From: Bacillota bacterium
GTDB lineage: Bacteria; Bacillota; Clostridia; Christensenellales; SZUA-584
Length of the DNA: 30,630 nucleotides
Assembly (NCBI GenBank): GCA_023408075.1
Contig: JAEYKW010000022.1
Span: 1 to 30,630, forward strand
Reading direction: 5' to 3'
Positions within the stretch are counted from its first letter, which is position 1. Each line of letters starts with the position of its first letter. Positions 23,195 through 30,630 of this stretch are shown here, in pieces. The translations under genes and the position numbers were made by a program. The notes under the pieces are model-generated. The model saw only the letters and a list, made by a program, of their open reading frames with translations, was not told where the DNA came from and did not search any database.

Positions 23195-25610
23195 CAAAAA
23201 CGAAGCCCTCGCAAACGAAATCACGCCCGTATCCATGAGTGACATGATGCACGACTCAATGATCCCGTTTGCCGAATACGTGATCATGGACCGCGCACTC
23301 CCGCGCGTGGAAGACGGTTTGAAGCCCGTTCAGCGCCGCATACTCTATACGATGCTCGAGCTCGGGCTCACGCCCGACAAGCCGCACAGAAAATCCGCGC
23401 GTATCGTCGGCGACACGCTCGGCAAGTACCATCCGCACGGCGACAGCTCGGTTTACGACGCGATGGTGCGCATGGCGCAGGACTTTGTGATGCGCGCACC
23501 GCTTGTGAACGGGCACGGCAACTTTGGGAGCATGGACGGCGACTCGGCTGCCGCGATGCGTTATACCGAAGCGCGCCTCTCTCCCATCGCCATGGAAATG
23601 CTCGCGCACATCGAGAAGGACACGGTGCGCTGGGCGTTCAACTTCGACGATACATTGAAAGAGCCCGAAATGCTGCCCGCGCGTTATCCGAACCTACTCG
23701 TCAACGGCGCGGCAGGCATCGCGGTCGGTCTCGCGACGAACATACCGCCCCACAACCTGGGCGAAGTGATTGACGGCGTGGTCGCGCGAATACATAACCC
23801 GCATTTGTCGCTTGAAGAGCTAATGACGCTGATTCCGGGGCCCGATTTCCCGACGGGCGGCTATCTTTTGAATCTTGACCAGCTCAAGGAGGCTTACGCC
23901 ACCGGGCGCGGCAAAATCGCGCTGCGCGCCAAAACAACGATCGAAAAAGGCGCGAACGGCAAATCGCTGATCGTCATCAACGAAATGCCGTATCAGGTCA
24001 ACAAAGCCGCGATGCTCGAGAAGATACTGCAGGTGACCGAGCAGAAAAAGGACATGTTTGCGGGCATCTGCGACATCCGCGACGAATCCGACCGGACCGG
24101 CCTGCGCGCTGTGATTGAGGTGCGCAAGGACTACGACCCCAAAACGATACTCAACTGCCTCTACAAGTATTCTGACATGCAGACGACGTTTGGTATCAAC
24201 ATGGTCTGCATCGCGGACGGGCAGCCCAAGCAGCTTTCGCTGATGAGCATTATCGACCACTACATCCGCTTTCAAAAAGAGATCGTCACGCGCCGCACGC
24301 GCTACGACCTCGAAAAAGCAAAACAGCGCGAGCATATCCTCGCCGGGCTCATCATTGCAGTGCAGAATATCGACGAGGTCATCCGCATCATCCGCGCATC
24401 GTCGTCGCCCAAGGAAGCGCGCGACAAGCTCATACAGCGCTTTGCCCTCTCGCAGATTCAGGCGCAGGCGATACTCGATATGCGCCTCGCACGGCTGACG
24501 GCGCTCGAAATCGAATCGCTTCAGAAGGAATACGCGTTCATACTCGAAACGATTAAGCGCCTCGAAGAGATTCTCGCGTCCGAAAAGAAGCTCATGAATG
24601 TGATCGTCCATGAGCTGACCGAAATCAAAGAAAAATACGGCGACAAACGCCGCACCAAGATACTCGATACCAATCATGAAATTGAGATCAATGAGGACGA
24701 ATTCAAGTCCGTCGAGGACTGCGTGATCATACTCACGAACGGCGGCTTCTTGAAGCGCATCAGCCAAAAATCGTTCCAGAAGTCCGCACAGAGCGAGGAC
24801 GACGGCGTAAAGACCATCGTGTCGTCAAACACCAACATGCGCGTACAGATATTCACGAATCAAGGCAGCCTCTATACGCTGCCTTCCACGGATATTCCGG
24901 ACTGCAAGCTCAAGGACAAGGGCAAGCCGCTCTCCGCGATCATCGCGGGTATCGACCCGAGCGAAAGCATCGTGGATCTGTTCTCCGTGGCGGAATACAA
25001 GGACGCCGACGTGTTCTTCGCGACGCGCGGAGGCCTCATCAAGCGCACGCATTTGAGCGAATACGATGTACGCAACCGGAAGATCGTCGCGTGCGGCCTT
25101 GCCGAGGGCGACAGCATCGTCTCGGTCAGCATACTGCCGGGTGAAAGCGAATGGCTCGTGATTACAAAGCTCGGCATGGGCATCCGCTTCAATTCCGAGG
25201 ACGTGAACGCCATGGGGCGCGCCGCAAAGGGCGTCAAGAGCATTGCGCTGCAGAAGGGCGACAGCGTTGTAATGGCCGCGCCCGTGAATGAGCAGGATGA
25301 TGTGGCGCTGTTCACGGACTTAGGGTATGCCAAGCTCACGCGCGTTTACCTGTTTGAAACGCAGAAGCGCAGCGGCAAAGGCTTAAAAGCGATTTCGCTG
25401 CTTAAGAACGGCTCCACCGGCACCGGTGTGGCGGCGGCTTTCGTTATATCCGACCCATGCGGCATTTTGGTCTCGCTCAAGAGCGGGCAGAACTTTGTGC
25501 TTTCATCGGAACAGCTCGACCGGCAGGACAGAAACGGCAAGGGCACGTCGGCTGTGCTCGCGGTGCTCGGCGACAGCGTGGTGTCGGCGGGCAAATCGTT
25601 CCTCGCATAG
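23187..25610 (+). CDS. Type IIA DNA topoisomerase subunit A (GyrA/ParC) with degenerate GyrA-box
   Basis: An 807-residue DNA breakage-reunion subunit. The active Tyr is in AAMRYTEARL. The quinolone-determining region reads GKYHPHGDSSVYDAMVRMAQ, with Ser and Asp at the positions that are usually changed in resistant strains. A long coiled-coil arm follows (TTIEKGANGKS onward to EEILASEKKLM), then a six-bladed C-terminal DNA-wrapping domain. In blade 1, where gyrases have Q-R/K-R-G-G-R/K-G, this protein reads LSEYDVRNRKIVACG, so the GyrA-box is lost. That favours decatenation by a topoisomerase IV-like enzyme, or a weakly supercoiling gyrase. It follows the B subunit with an 8-base overlap and is closed by a terminator at 25615. 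Confidence 0.96.
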   Translation: MSNKNEALANEITPVSMSDMMHDSMIPFAEYVIMDRALPRVEDGLKPVQRRILYTMLELGLTPDKPHRKSARIVGDTLGKYHPHGDSSVYDAMVRMAQDFVMRAPLVNGHGNFGSMDGDSAAAMRYTEARLSPIAMEMLAHIEKDTVRWAFNFDDTLKEPEMLPARYPNLLVNGAAGIAVGLATNIPPHNLGEVIDGVVARIHNPHLSLEELMTLIPGPDFPTGGYLLNLDQLKEAYATGRGKIALRAKTTIEKGANGKSLIVINEMPYQVNKAAMLEKILQVTEQKKDMFAGICDIRDESDRTGLRAVIEVRKDYDPKTILNCLYKYSDMQTTFGINMVCIADGQPKQLSLMSIIDHYIRFQKEIVTRRTRYDLEKAKQREHILAGLIIAVQNIDEVIRIIRASSSPKEARDKLIQRFALSQIQAQAILDMRLARLTALEIESLQKEYAFILETIKRLEEILASEKKLMNVIVHELTEIKEKYGDKRRTKILDTNHEIEINEDEFKSVEDCVIILTNGGFLKRISQKSFQKSAQSEDDGVKTIVSSNTNMRVQIFTNQGSLYTLPSTDIPDCKLKDKGKPLSAIIAGIDPSESIVDLFSVAEYKDADVFFATRGGLIKRTHLSEYDVRNRKIVACGLAEGDSIVSVSILPGESEWLVITKLGMGIRFNSEDVNAMGRAAKGVKSIALQKGDSVVMAAPVNEQDDVALFTDLGYAKLTRVYLFETQKRSGKGLKAISLLKNGSTGTGVAAAFVISDPCGILVSLKSGQNFVLSSEQLDRQDRNGKGTSAVLAVLGDSVVSAGKSFLA

Positions 25611-25614
25611 AAAG

Positions 25615-25643
25615 AAAAAGCCGCAGGCAGGCGGCTTTTTTTT
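25615..25643 (+). terminator. Terminator of the topoisomerase operon
   Basis: AAAAAGCCGC pairs with GCGGCTTTTT around AGGCAG, followed by TTTACG. It starts 5 bases after the stop codon. Confidence 0.92.
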
Positions 25644-25699
25644 ACGTAGGTCAGCTATTATGATATAACAACAACCGATAATCACTGACAGGAGTGCAT

Positions 25700-26374
25700 A
25701 TGAGATTCAACATTGTCGATCTTGGGTTAATTGACTATAAACAAGCTTTGGACATACAGGAGAAACTGCTGTCGCTTTGTGAGCAGGACAGCATTGACGA
25801 CACCCTCCTGTTGTTGGAACACCCGGCTGTGCTGACGCTTGGAAATAATGCAAATCCCGATAATATCTATTTATCTCAGGACGAAATGAACCGGCTGGGC
25901 GTCCAAGTATACAAAACAAACCGCGGCGGTGATGTCACATATCATGGGCCCGGACAGATCGTAGGGTATCCGATCTTCAATCTTATGCACCACGGAAAAG
26001 ACATAAGAGACTATTTAGTCAAAATTCAGGAGGTGTTTATCCGTCTGCTGGCGGATCACTACAACATCACAGCGCACAGCGAGCTGTCCAAGTATACCGG
26101 GGTTTATGTCGGCGACTGCAAAATCACCGCTATCGGCATTGCGATAACAAAATGGGTCAGCATGCATGGGTTCGCATTTAACGTCAACACGGATCTGTCC
26201 CATTTTTCCTGGATAAACCCATGCGGTCTATCTGACCGGGGGGTCACCTCGCTCCAGACGTTGACAGGCGAATTGCAGGATATTGACCGGATAAAAGAAT
26301 GGATCAGCGGGTATTTCAGCCGGATTTTCAACATGGAGGCACACGAATGCACGCTAAAAAGCCTGATTGGCTGA
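25700..26374 (+). CDS. lipB: Octanoyltransferase LipB
   Basis: A 224-residue enzyme that moves the octanoyl group from acyl carrier protein to the lipoyl domains of target proteins, the first step of lipoate synthesis. RGGDVTYHGPGQIVGYPIF is the family signature. Lys141 (in GDCKITAIGIA) and Cys175 (in NPCGLSDRGVTSL) are the expected catalytic pair. The ATG at 25700 lies five bases after AGGAG; a GTG at 25694 overlaps that site. The next gene, lipA, begins inside its last 28 bases, so the two form an operon. Confidence 0.96.
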   Translation: MRFNIVDLGLIDYKQALDIQEKLLSLCEQDSIDDTLLLLEHPAVLTLGNNANPDNIYLSQDEMNRLGVQVYKTNRGGDVTYHGPGQIVGYPIFNLMHHGKDIRDYLVKIQEVFIRLLADHYNITAHSELSKYTGVYVGDCKITAIGIAITKWVSMHGFAFNVNTDLSHFSWINPCGLSDRGVTSLQTLTGELQDIDRIKEWISGYFSRIFNMEAHECTLKSLIG

Positions 26375-27231
26375 AAATAAAAGTGAGTGCAGGCGAAAAC
26401 AACGATTTTGTTCAGAGCATATTGCAAAAGTATGCTTTGAACACCGTCTGCGAACAGGCAGGCTGCCCAAACATAGGCGAATGCTTCTGCGGTAAAACAG
26501 CCACATTTATGATACTCGGAAAGTTCTGCACGCGAAATTGCACATTTTGTCAGGTTTCGAAAGACATTCCGGAAACTGTGTGTGCCGATGAACCCATACG
26601 CGTGGCTCAAGCCGTCAATGAACTGGACCTTAAGCACACCGTCATCACCTCCGTCACACGGGACGACCTTCCCGACGGCGGTGCCGGACATTTCGCCGAT
26701 GTGATCAAACAAATCAAAAAACGTTGCGCCGATGTCACAATCGAAGTGCTGATCCCCGATTTTCTGGGCAGCACAGCGGCCTTGGAAAAAGTGACCGATG
26801 CTGAGCCGGATGTCGTCAATCACAACATTGAAACCGTCCCGCGTCTTTATTCAAAAGTCCGGCCGATGGCAGATTATTCGCGGTCCTTGGCGTTATTGCA
26901 ACAGGCCCGCCGACTGTCGCCGCATATCAGAACAAAGTCCGGCATCATGGTCGGGCTGGGCGAGACACAGCAGGAAATCATCCAAACGATGCGCGATTTG
27001 CGCGGCGTGTCATGCGATATTCTCACGATCGGGCAATATCTCGCGCCGTCCAAACAGCATCATCCGGTTATCGAATATATACATCCTGATATATTCGAAG
27101 AATATAAAGCGACGGCGCTGAAAATGGGGTTCCGTTACGTGGCCTCCGGGCCGTTTGTCAGAAGCTCGTATCACGCGGCGGAAGCTTTGCGTCATCGAGG
27201 CGATGAAATACCTTCCGATACGCCAAACTAA
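26347..27231 (+). CDS. lipA: Lipoyl synthase LipA
   Basis: A 294-residue radical SAM enzyme that inserts two sulfur atoms into the protein-bound octanoyl chain. The radical SAM cluster motif is CTRNCTFC (Cys61, 65, 68). The auxiliary cluster is held by C-x4-C-x5-C (Cys35, 40, 46 in CEQAGCPNIGEC) and the C-terminal RSSYHA. Start 26347 is chosen because GGAGG stands seven bases upstream; a longer frame from 26299 lacks a site. Which lipoylated complex is served (pyruvate or 2-oxoacid dehydrogenase, or the glycine cleavage H protein) is not shown in this window. Overlap with lipB indicates coupled expression. Confidence 0.97.
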   Translation: MHAKKPDWLKIKVSAGENNDFVQSILQKYALNTVCEQAGCPNIGECFCGKTATFMILGKFCTRNCTFCQVSKDIPETVCADEPIRVAQAVNELDLKHTVITSVTRDDLPDGGAGHFADVIKQIKKRCADVTIEVLIPDFLGSTAALEKVTDAEPDVVNHNIETVPRLYSKVRPMADYSRSLALLQQARRLSPHIRTKSGIMVGLGETQQEIIQTMRDLRGVSCDILTIGQYLAPSKQHHPVIEYIHPDIFEEYKATALKMGFRYVASGPFVRSSYHAAEALRHRGDEIPSDTPN

Positions 27232-27247
27232 AAACATTTTCGGAAAT

Positions 27248-27270
27248 GCCGCTCGATTGAGCGGCTTCTT
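27248..27270 (+). terminator. Probable weak terminator after lipA
   Basis: GCCGCTC pairs with GAGCGGC around a 4-base loop, followed by TTCTTA, only a short T-rich tail. It lies 16 bases after the stop codon. Confidence 0.6.
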
Positions 27271-27349
27271 AATGTCAAGAACCCAATTAACGGAGCCGAT
27301 TCAAAGGGTAAAACGACACATACGGTGTCGGGCACAACATCTGGTGTGC

Positions 27350-27870
27350 CCGCGGCGCGCTTCGGAAATCGCGCCCTACGGAATCACCTTTTTGCACAGG
27401 TAGGGGGCGGCATCCCTGACGCTCCTGCTTCTGCGGCGCGCTTCGAAATCGCGTCCCACGGAATCACCTTTCGTACAGGTAGGGGGCGGCATCCCTGACG
27501 CTACTGCCTCTGCGGCGCGCTTCGGAATCGCGCCCTACGGAATCCCTTTTTGCACAGGTAGGGGGTGGCATCCCTGACGCTACTGCCTCTGCGGCGCGCT
27601 TCGGAATCGCGTCCTACGGATTCACCTTTCGTACTTAGGGGGCGGCATCCCTGACGCTACTGCCTCTGCGGCGCGCTTCGGAAATCGCGCCCTACGGAAT
27701 CACCTTTTTGCACAGGTAGGGGGCGGCATCCCTGACGCTACTGCCTCTGCGGCGCGCTTTGGAAATTGCGCCCTGCGGAATCACCTTTCGTATAGGTAGG
27801 GGGCGGCATCCCTGACGCTACTGCCTCTGCGGCGCGCTTTGGAAATCGCGCCCTACGGAATCGTCAGAAC
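27350..27870. repeat. Tandem repeat array, about 6.5 copies of an 80-bp GC-rich unit
   Basis: Units start near 27350, 27430, 27509, 27588, 27665, 27746 and 27826, with lengths of 77-81 bp; the last is partial. Each carries CTGCGGCGCGCTTYGGAA, TCGCGYCCTACGGAATC, a variable CCTTTTTGCACA or CCTTTCGTACA part, and GGTAGGGGGCGGCATCCCTGACGC. Copies differ at several bases and by small indels. There is no conserved reading frame and no spacers of the CRISPR kind, so it is an intergenic repeat block between lipA and the diguanylate cyclase gene. Confidence 0.9.
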
Positions 27871-27908
27871 ATTTCCTGCAATTCGTGTTTATAGCCTCCT
27901 CTTCACGG

Positions 27909-29381
27909 CTATTTGCATTCAAACTGATTCTGTCCTTCGTTGAAGCAATACCGGTTCTTGCCGCTGTCCTTCGCCTGATACATCGCCTGATCCGCACGGT
28001 AAATCAGCGTATACTCGCTGTCAATCTTCTGCCCCTGTGTGATGCCCATGCTCACCGTAATCGGGTACATCGCGAACGACGGCTCCTTGTGTATGCTCTC
28101 AAAAAAGCCCGCGACCACGTCCTCTATCTGCTGCCTGTCGCCGAAATAATATCCCGCGAACTCATCCCCGCCCCAGCGGCAGACCGCACCGCCATTCTGA
28201 AACGCATCCGTGGCCAGCTGCCCGATCACGCGCAGCACCTTGTCGCCCACCAGATGCCCGTGGGTATCGTTCACGGACTTGAAATTGTCGATATCGAATA
28301 CGAATACGCAGAACGTGCCGCGCTCCGGCACCTCTGACAGCGCTTTTTCCAGGCTCTCCCCCCAGCCCCTGCGGTTTGGCAGGCCGGTCAGAATATCAGT
28401 TTTGGTCATGCTCAGCATCATCCGGTCGTTTTTGCGGATGATGCGGTTGGCAATGAAAAGCACACACGCCGCAACAAGCACATAAATCACGATATCGCGT
28501 ATGGCCTGAGCATACATTGAACGCGCAAGCACCGAGGTATCCTTTTTAATCAGCAGATACCACCCCAAATCCTCCACATAGCGCGTGATATAAAATCCGC
28601 CGACCGTGGCTTCGCAGTACGGGAACACCTGAAGCGCCCCGTGATTTTCAAGTATCGTATTCCTGTTGTCATTGAGGATACCCGCATCGAATACATTTTT
28701 CTGTTCAACGGTGCCCACCCGCGTATCCGCCATCACGAGCCCGTCCTTATTGAAAAGCAGCGCCTCAAGCCCGTATTCGTCCTCGAACGATTTAAGCAGC
28801 GCCTGCACCTGATTCATCATAAGACCCACACCCGTCACGCCCATCAGATTGCCGTTTTCATCCGTCATGCGGCAGTTGACGAATACGGACAGCTGGTTGT
28901 GGTTTGCCTCGTCGGTATCCACATCAAGGTCATACGTCATACCGCTGTTGACGAAATTAAAATACCACACGTCGTGCGAATCGCTGTCGCTGACCACCTT
29001 ATTCAGGCCGTTGAAATGATAGTAATTGCCCGTCGCGCCGGAGACGAGGAACACCGAGTCGTAGCTGTATTTCTCTTTCAGCCCCAGCAGATACTGCCGC
29101 AGCAATTCCTGATGCTCGGCCGTGTTGTTTGTTTTTTCGGTTTTGAGCCATTGCTTTAAAAAATTATCGTTCGCCATCGTGAGCGACACAAATATCGGCT
29201 TGGTCAGCTCGTTGCGTATCTCCGAATAGATATTGGTGGATGTCAGCTTGGATATATTCATGATATCATCGCTGATGATATTGCTGTATGTGCCCGCGCT
29301 CGTGAGCGCCATGGTGACAAACCCCGCAAGGATGATCACACAGATCAATATGTTGGTACTCAGTTTGAATTTTCTGTCCAT
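27909..29381 (-). CDS. Membrane diguanylate cyclase with extracellular dCache sensor
   Basis: A 490-residue protein expected to make cyclic di-GMP in response to an outside signal. It has an N-terminal helix (LSTNILICVIILAGFVTMALT), an extracellular region of about 250 residues with dCache-like pattern (DSVFLVSGATGNYYHFNGL, VTGVGLMMNQVQ, GLVMADTRVG, LGWYLLIKKD), a second helix (AIRDIVIYVLVAACVLFIANRII) and a GGDEF domain. The active-site motif is GGDEF (near residue 404), with FDIDNFKSVND giving metal and substrate residues. The allosteric RxxD inhibition site five residues before GGDEF is absent (GGAVCRW). No EAL domain is attached. It appears to be a single gene; the repeat array lies just after its stop. 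Confidence 0.95.
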   Translation of the reverse strand: MDRKFKLSTNILICVIILAGFVTMALTSAGTYSNIISDDIMNISKLTSTNIYSEIRNELTKPIFVSLTMANDNFLKQWLKTEKTNNTAEHQELLRQYLLGLKEKYSYDSVFLVSGATGNYYHFNGLNKVVSDSDSHDVWYFNFVNSGMTYDLDVDTDEANHNQLSVFVNCRMTDENGNLMGVTGVGLMMNQVQALLKSFEDEYGLEALLFNKDGLVMADTRVGTVEQKNVFDAGILNDNRNTILENHGALQVFPYCEATVGGFYITRYVEDLGWYLLIKKDTSVLARSMYAQAIRDIVIYVLVAACVLFIANRIIRKNDRMMLSMTKTDILTGLPNRRGWGESLEKALSEVPERGTFCVFVFDIDNFKSVNDTHGHLVGDKVLRVIGQLATDAFQNGGAVCRWGGDEFAGYYFGDRQQIEDVVAGFFESIHKEPSFAMYPITVSMGITQGQKIDSEYTLIYRADQAMYQAKDSGKNRYCFNEGQNQFECK

Positions 29382-29542
29382 AATTACTCCGCCGATTTTA
29401 ATTGCTGTATATATACACCTTGAAAACGCTGTTTAAACCGCATAATGGCAAAGCGTCAAACACACGATATAGTAAATAAGCATGGCGGCACAGCGCAGTA
29501 TGAATCGCGCGGAAGAGCAATGACAAAAAGGAGCGTGTGCAA

Positions 29543-30130
29543 ATGAGCAATATGAATCCCAAAGTTGATGAGTTTTTAAGCAGGCAGATGCGGTGGCGCG
29601 CCGAATTCGAGAAGCTTCGCATGATCGTTCTTGACTGCGGGCTGACCGAAGAATTGAAGTGGGGCGTTCCGTGCTACACATATGAGAATAAGAACGTTTT
29701 GCTCATTCACGGGTTTAAGGAATACTGTGCGGTTTTGTTCGTCAAGGGCGCGCTGCTTAAAGACGCGCAGGGCATTCTTGTGCAGCAAACGGCCAACGTG
29801 CAGGCGGGTCGCCAGCTCCGGTTTAAAAACGCCGGGGATATCGATGCGGCGCAAGCCATTATTAAAGATTATATTTACGAAGCCATAGACATTGAGAAAG
29901 CCGGTTTGGAGGTGGACTTCAAAAAAAGCACCGAGTTCACATATCCCGAAGAGCTTCAGCGTAAATTCGATGAAATTCCTGCTCTGAAGACGGCTTTTGA
30001 AGCGCTGACGCCCGGACGGCAACGCGCGTATATCCTGCATCTCTCGCAGCCCAAGCAAGCCGCGACGCGCGAAGCCCGCGTGGAAAAACACGCACCGCAG
30101 ATTCTTGAGGGAAAAGGATTGAACGATTGA
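29543..30130 (+). CDS. YdeI/DUF1801 family protein
   Basis: A 195-residue soluble protein. Residues about 15-110 are a DUF1801-type domain (LKWGVPCYTYENKNVLLIHGFKEYCAVLFVKGALL) and the end (PALKTAFEALTPGRQRAYILHLSQPKQAATREARVEKHAPQI) is the YdeI/OmpD-associated domain with its typical helical R-x-x-R pattern. The combination is annotated as YdeI in several bacteria, with no proven biochemical role. AAGGAG lies nine bases before the ATG at 29543; a GTG two codons earlier is the alternative. It is divergent from the diguanylate cyclase. A non-coding, repeat-rich stretch follows it. Confidence 0.9.
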   Translation: MSNMNPKVDEFLSRQMRWRAEFEKLRMIVLDCGLTEELKWGVPCYTYENKNVLLIHGFKEYCAVLFVKGALLKDAQGILVQQTANVQAGRQLRFKNAGDIDAAQAIIKDYIYEAIDIEKAGLEVDFKKSTEFTYPEELQRKFDEIPALKTAFEALTPGRQRAYILHLSQPKQAATREARVEKHAPQILEGKGLND

Positions 30131-30238
30131 GCGGTCAGAGAAAAACCCTTGCGCAGATGTGTTTTCTACAGGCTTCCCACCTGAGGGAAGTTCTCGTCAA
30201 CTGACGACGCAAGAGGCATAACTCCATACGCAAATATC

Positions 30239-30286
30239 CCCTCATCCGGCGCTTCGCGCCACCTTCCCCCCGAAGGGGAAGGCCAG
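30239..30286. repeat. Further copy of the hairpin repeat
   Basis: CCTCATCCGGCGCTTCGCGCC then CCTTCCCCCCGAAGGGGAAGG matches the left arm of 4116-4239 with a few changes. Confidence 0.75.
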
Positions 30287-30306
30287 CTTGATGAAAACCC
30301 CACCCT

Positions 30307-30397
30307 GTCATGCTGAGGAGCGTAGCGACGTGAGCATCCCATGGCTAAACGCGCTTAACATGGGATTTTTCGATCGCTTACGCTCACTCAAAATGAC
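30307..30397. repeat. Imperfect inverted repeat with GTCAT/ATGAC ends
   Basis: The left arm (30307-30343, GTCATGCTGAGGAGCG...ATCCCATG) pairs with the right arm (30359-30397, CATGGGATTTTTCG...AAAATGAC) with mismatches, around a 15-base loop. The GTCAT-C/T-CTGAG-GAGCGTAGCGA pattern is a well-known dispersed repeat in Clostridia genomes. No coding capacity. Confidence 0.72.
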
Positions 30398-30509
30398 GTT
30401 TAATACTTTGTCAGCAGCCTGACCTTCCCCCGAGGAAGGCTTTTTATCATTCGGCATTACCCCATCATCAATTAAAAAGACTTCCTCATAACCGTGTTTT
30501 TGCAATCGA

Positions 30510-30630
30510 GTAGGGGCTAACCGTATCAGGCTTCGCCCCTCTCACACCACCGTACGTACGGTTTTCCGTATACGGCGGTTCAATTCGTAACTAAGTGTAC
30601 TTTGTTGAAGTGGTCTAATAGTGATATTAG
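30510..30630 (-). mobile_element. 3' end of a group IIC intron (domains V and VI), continues past the right edge
   Basis: On the minus strand a 34-nucleotide domain V (30546-30579) is followed by a domain VI hairpin with GGGGC/GCCCC outer and AGCC/GGTT inner stems. An unpaired A lies on the 3' side, eight bases before CTAC at 30510, the expected intron end with the AY pattern. Domain V shows the CGC triad of class C introns instead of AGC. The rest of the intron, including any reverse transcriptase, lies beyond 30630. The frame running to a TGA at 30580-30582 on the minus strand could be the end of that enzyme, but this is unproven. Confidence 0.87.
30546..30579 (-). ncRNA. Group II intron domain V
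   Basis: The outer stem ACCGCCGU pairs with ACGGUGGU. The inner stem, with a 2-base CG bulge, closes an AAAA loop. The length of 34 bases is exactly that of the family. The loop is AAAA where GNRA is common, a possible variation. Confidence 0.88.

Larger units (their letters stand above)
30131..30509. other. Gene-free repeat-rich end region
   Basis: It holds a single arm of the 4116-type repeat (30239-30286), a second imperfect hairpin repeat (30307-30397) and the exon side of the intron junction. A minus-strand frame at 30308-30505 is mostly repeat sequence and is not supported as a gene. Confidence 0.55.

Noticed and set aside
23820..24767. Long minus-strand frame opposite the topoisomerase A subunit
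   Set aside because: Fully inside a conserved gene on the other strand, no ribosome binding site.
27350..27870. CRISPR array
   Set aside because: Repeat units abut without unique spacers and no cas gene is present.
30308..30505. Small minus-strand ORF next to the intron end
   Set aside because: Most of it is encoded by the dispersed hairpin repeat and it lacks a ribosome binding site; at best a remnant of the interrupted exon.

Overview
The window looks like a chromosomal segment of an anaerobic, low-to-moderate-GC Gram-positive bacterium of the Clostridia (Bacillota). The evidence is: strong AGGAGG-type ribosome binding sites, a perfect CIRCE operator in front of groES-groEL, a ylxY-ymxG gene pair in the order known from Bacillus, DegV, a YjdF gene with a structured leader, lipoprotein-type binding proteins, a ferredoxin-type aldo/keto reductase, and dispersed hairpin repeats of a kind seen in gut and environmental Clostridia. 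No phage, CRISPR array, rRNA or tRNA gene was seen. Species cannot be named from the sequence alone.

Layout. Positions 1-4054 (+ strand): the C-terminal part of a membrane M56/BlaR1-like protein with an extracellular lipoprotein-like region, then a family 3 glycoside hydrolase with its own promoter. Positions 4055-4605: gene-free DNA with MITE-like hairpin repeats. Positions 4606-6880 (- strand): a ylxY-like dead polysaccharide deacetylase, an M16 zinc peptidase and an all-alpha NTP pyrophosphohydrolase in one operon ending at a clear terminator. Positions 7064-10325 (- strand): independent single genes, namely a sugar-type binding lipoprotein, YjdF with a probable riboswitch, a sirtuin and a small membrane protein. 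Positions 10525-10809 (+ strand): a short Gln/Asp-repeat protein. Positions 11248-15086 (- strand): DegV, then a tight three-gene cluster of two small multi-spanning membrane proteins (one DUF5058-like) and a membrane-anchored M20 peptidase. Positions 15185-15447: a structured, gene-free stretch that may be a non-coding RNA, containing a 37-codon ORF with a strong ribosome binding site.

Positions 15473-18040 (- strand): an aldo/keto reductase with two 4Fe-4S motifs, an unrecognised protein and a ParE/Phd-type toxin-antitoxin pair. Positions 18223-20281: groEL, groES, CIRCE and promoter (- strand). Positions 20588-27231 (+ strand): a dCMP deaminase-like protein, a two-subunit type IIA topoisomerase with overlapping genes and a degenerate GyrA-box, and the lipoate genes lipB-lipA. 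Positions 27350-27870: about 6.5 tandem copies of an 80-bp GC-rich repeat. Positions 27909-29381 (- strand): a membrane diguanylate cyclase with an extracellular sensor. Positions 29543-30130 (+ strand): a YdeI-type protein. The right edge holds more hairpin repeats and the 3' end (domains V and VI) of a group IIC intron on the minus strand; its body and any reverse transcriptase lie outside the window.

Most of the window is ordinary housekeeping content. The parts most worth a second look are the DUF5058/partner/M20 cluster, the structured stretch at 15185-15447, the perfect hairpin just downstream of the topoisomerase promoter, the catalytically dead YlxY, the topoisomerase A subunit without a GyrA-box, the tandem repeat block and the intron end.
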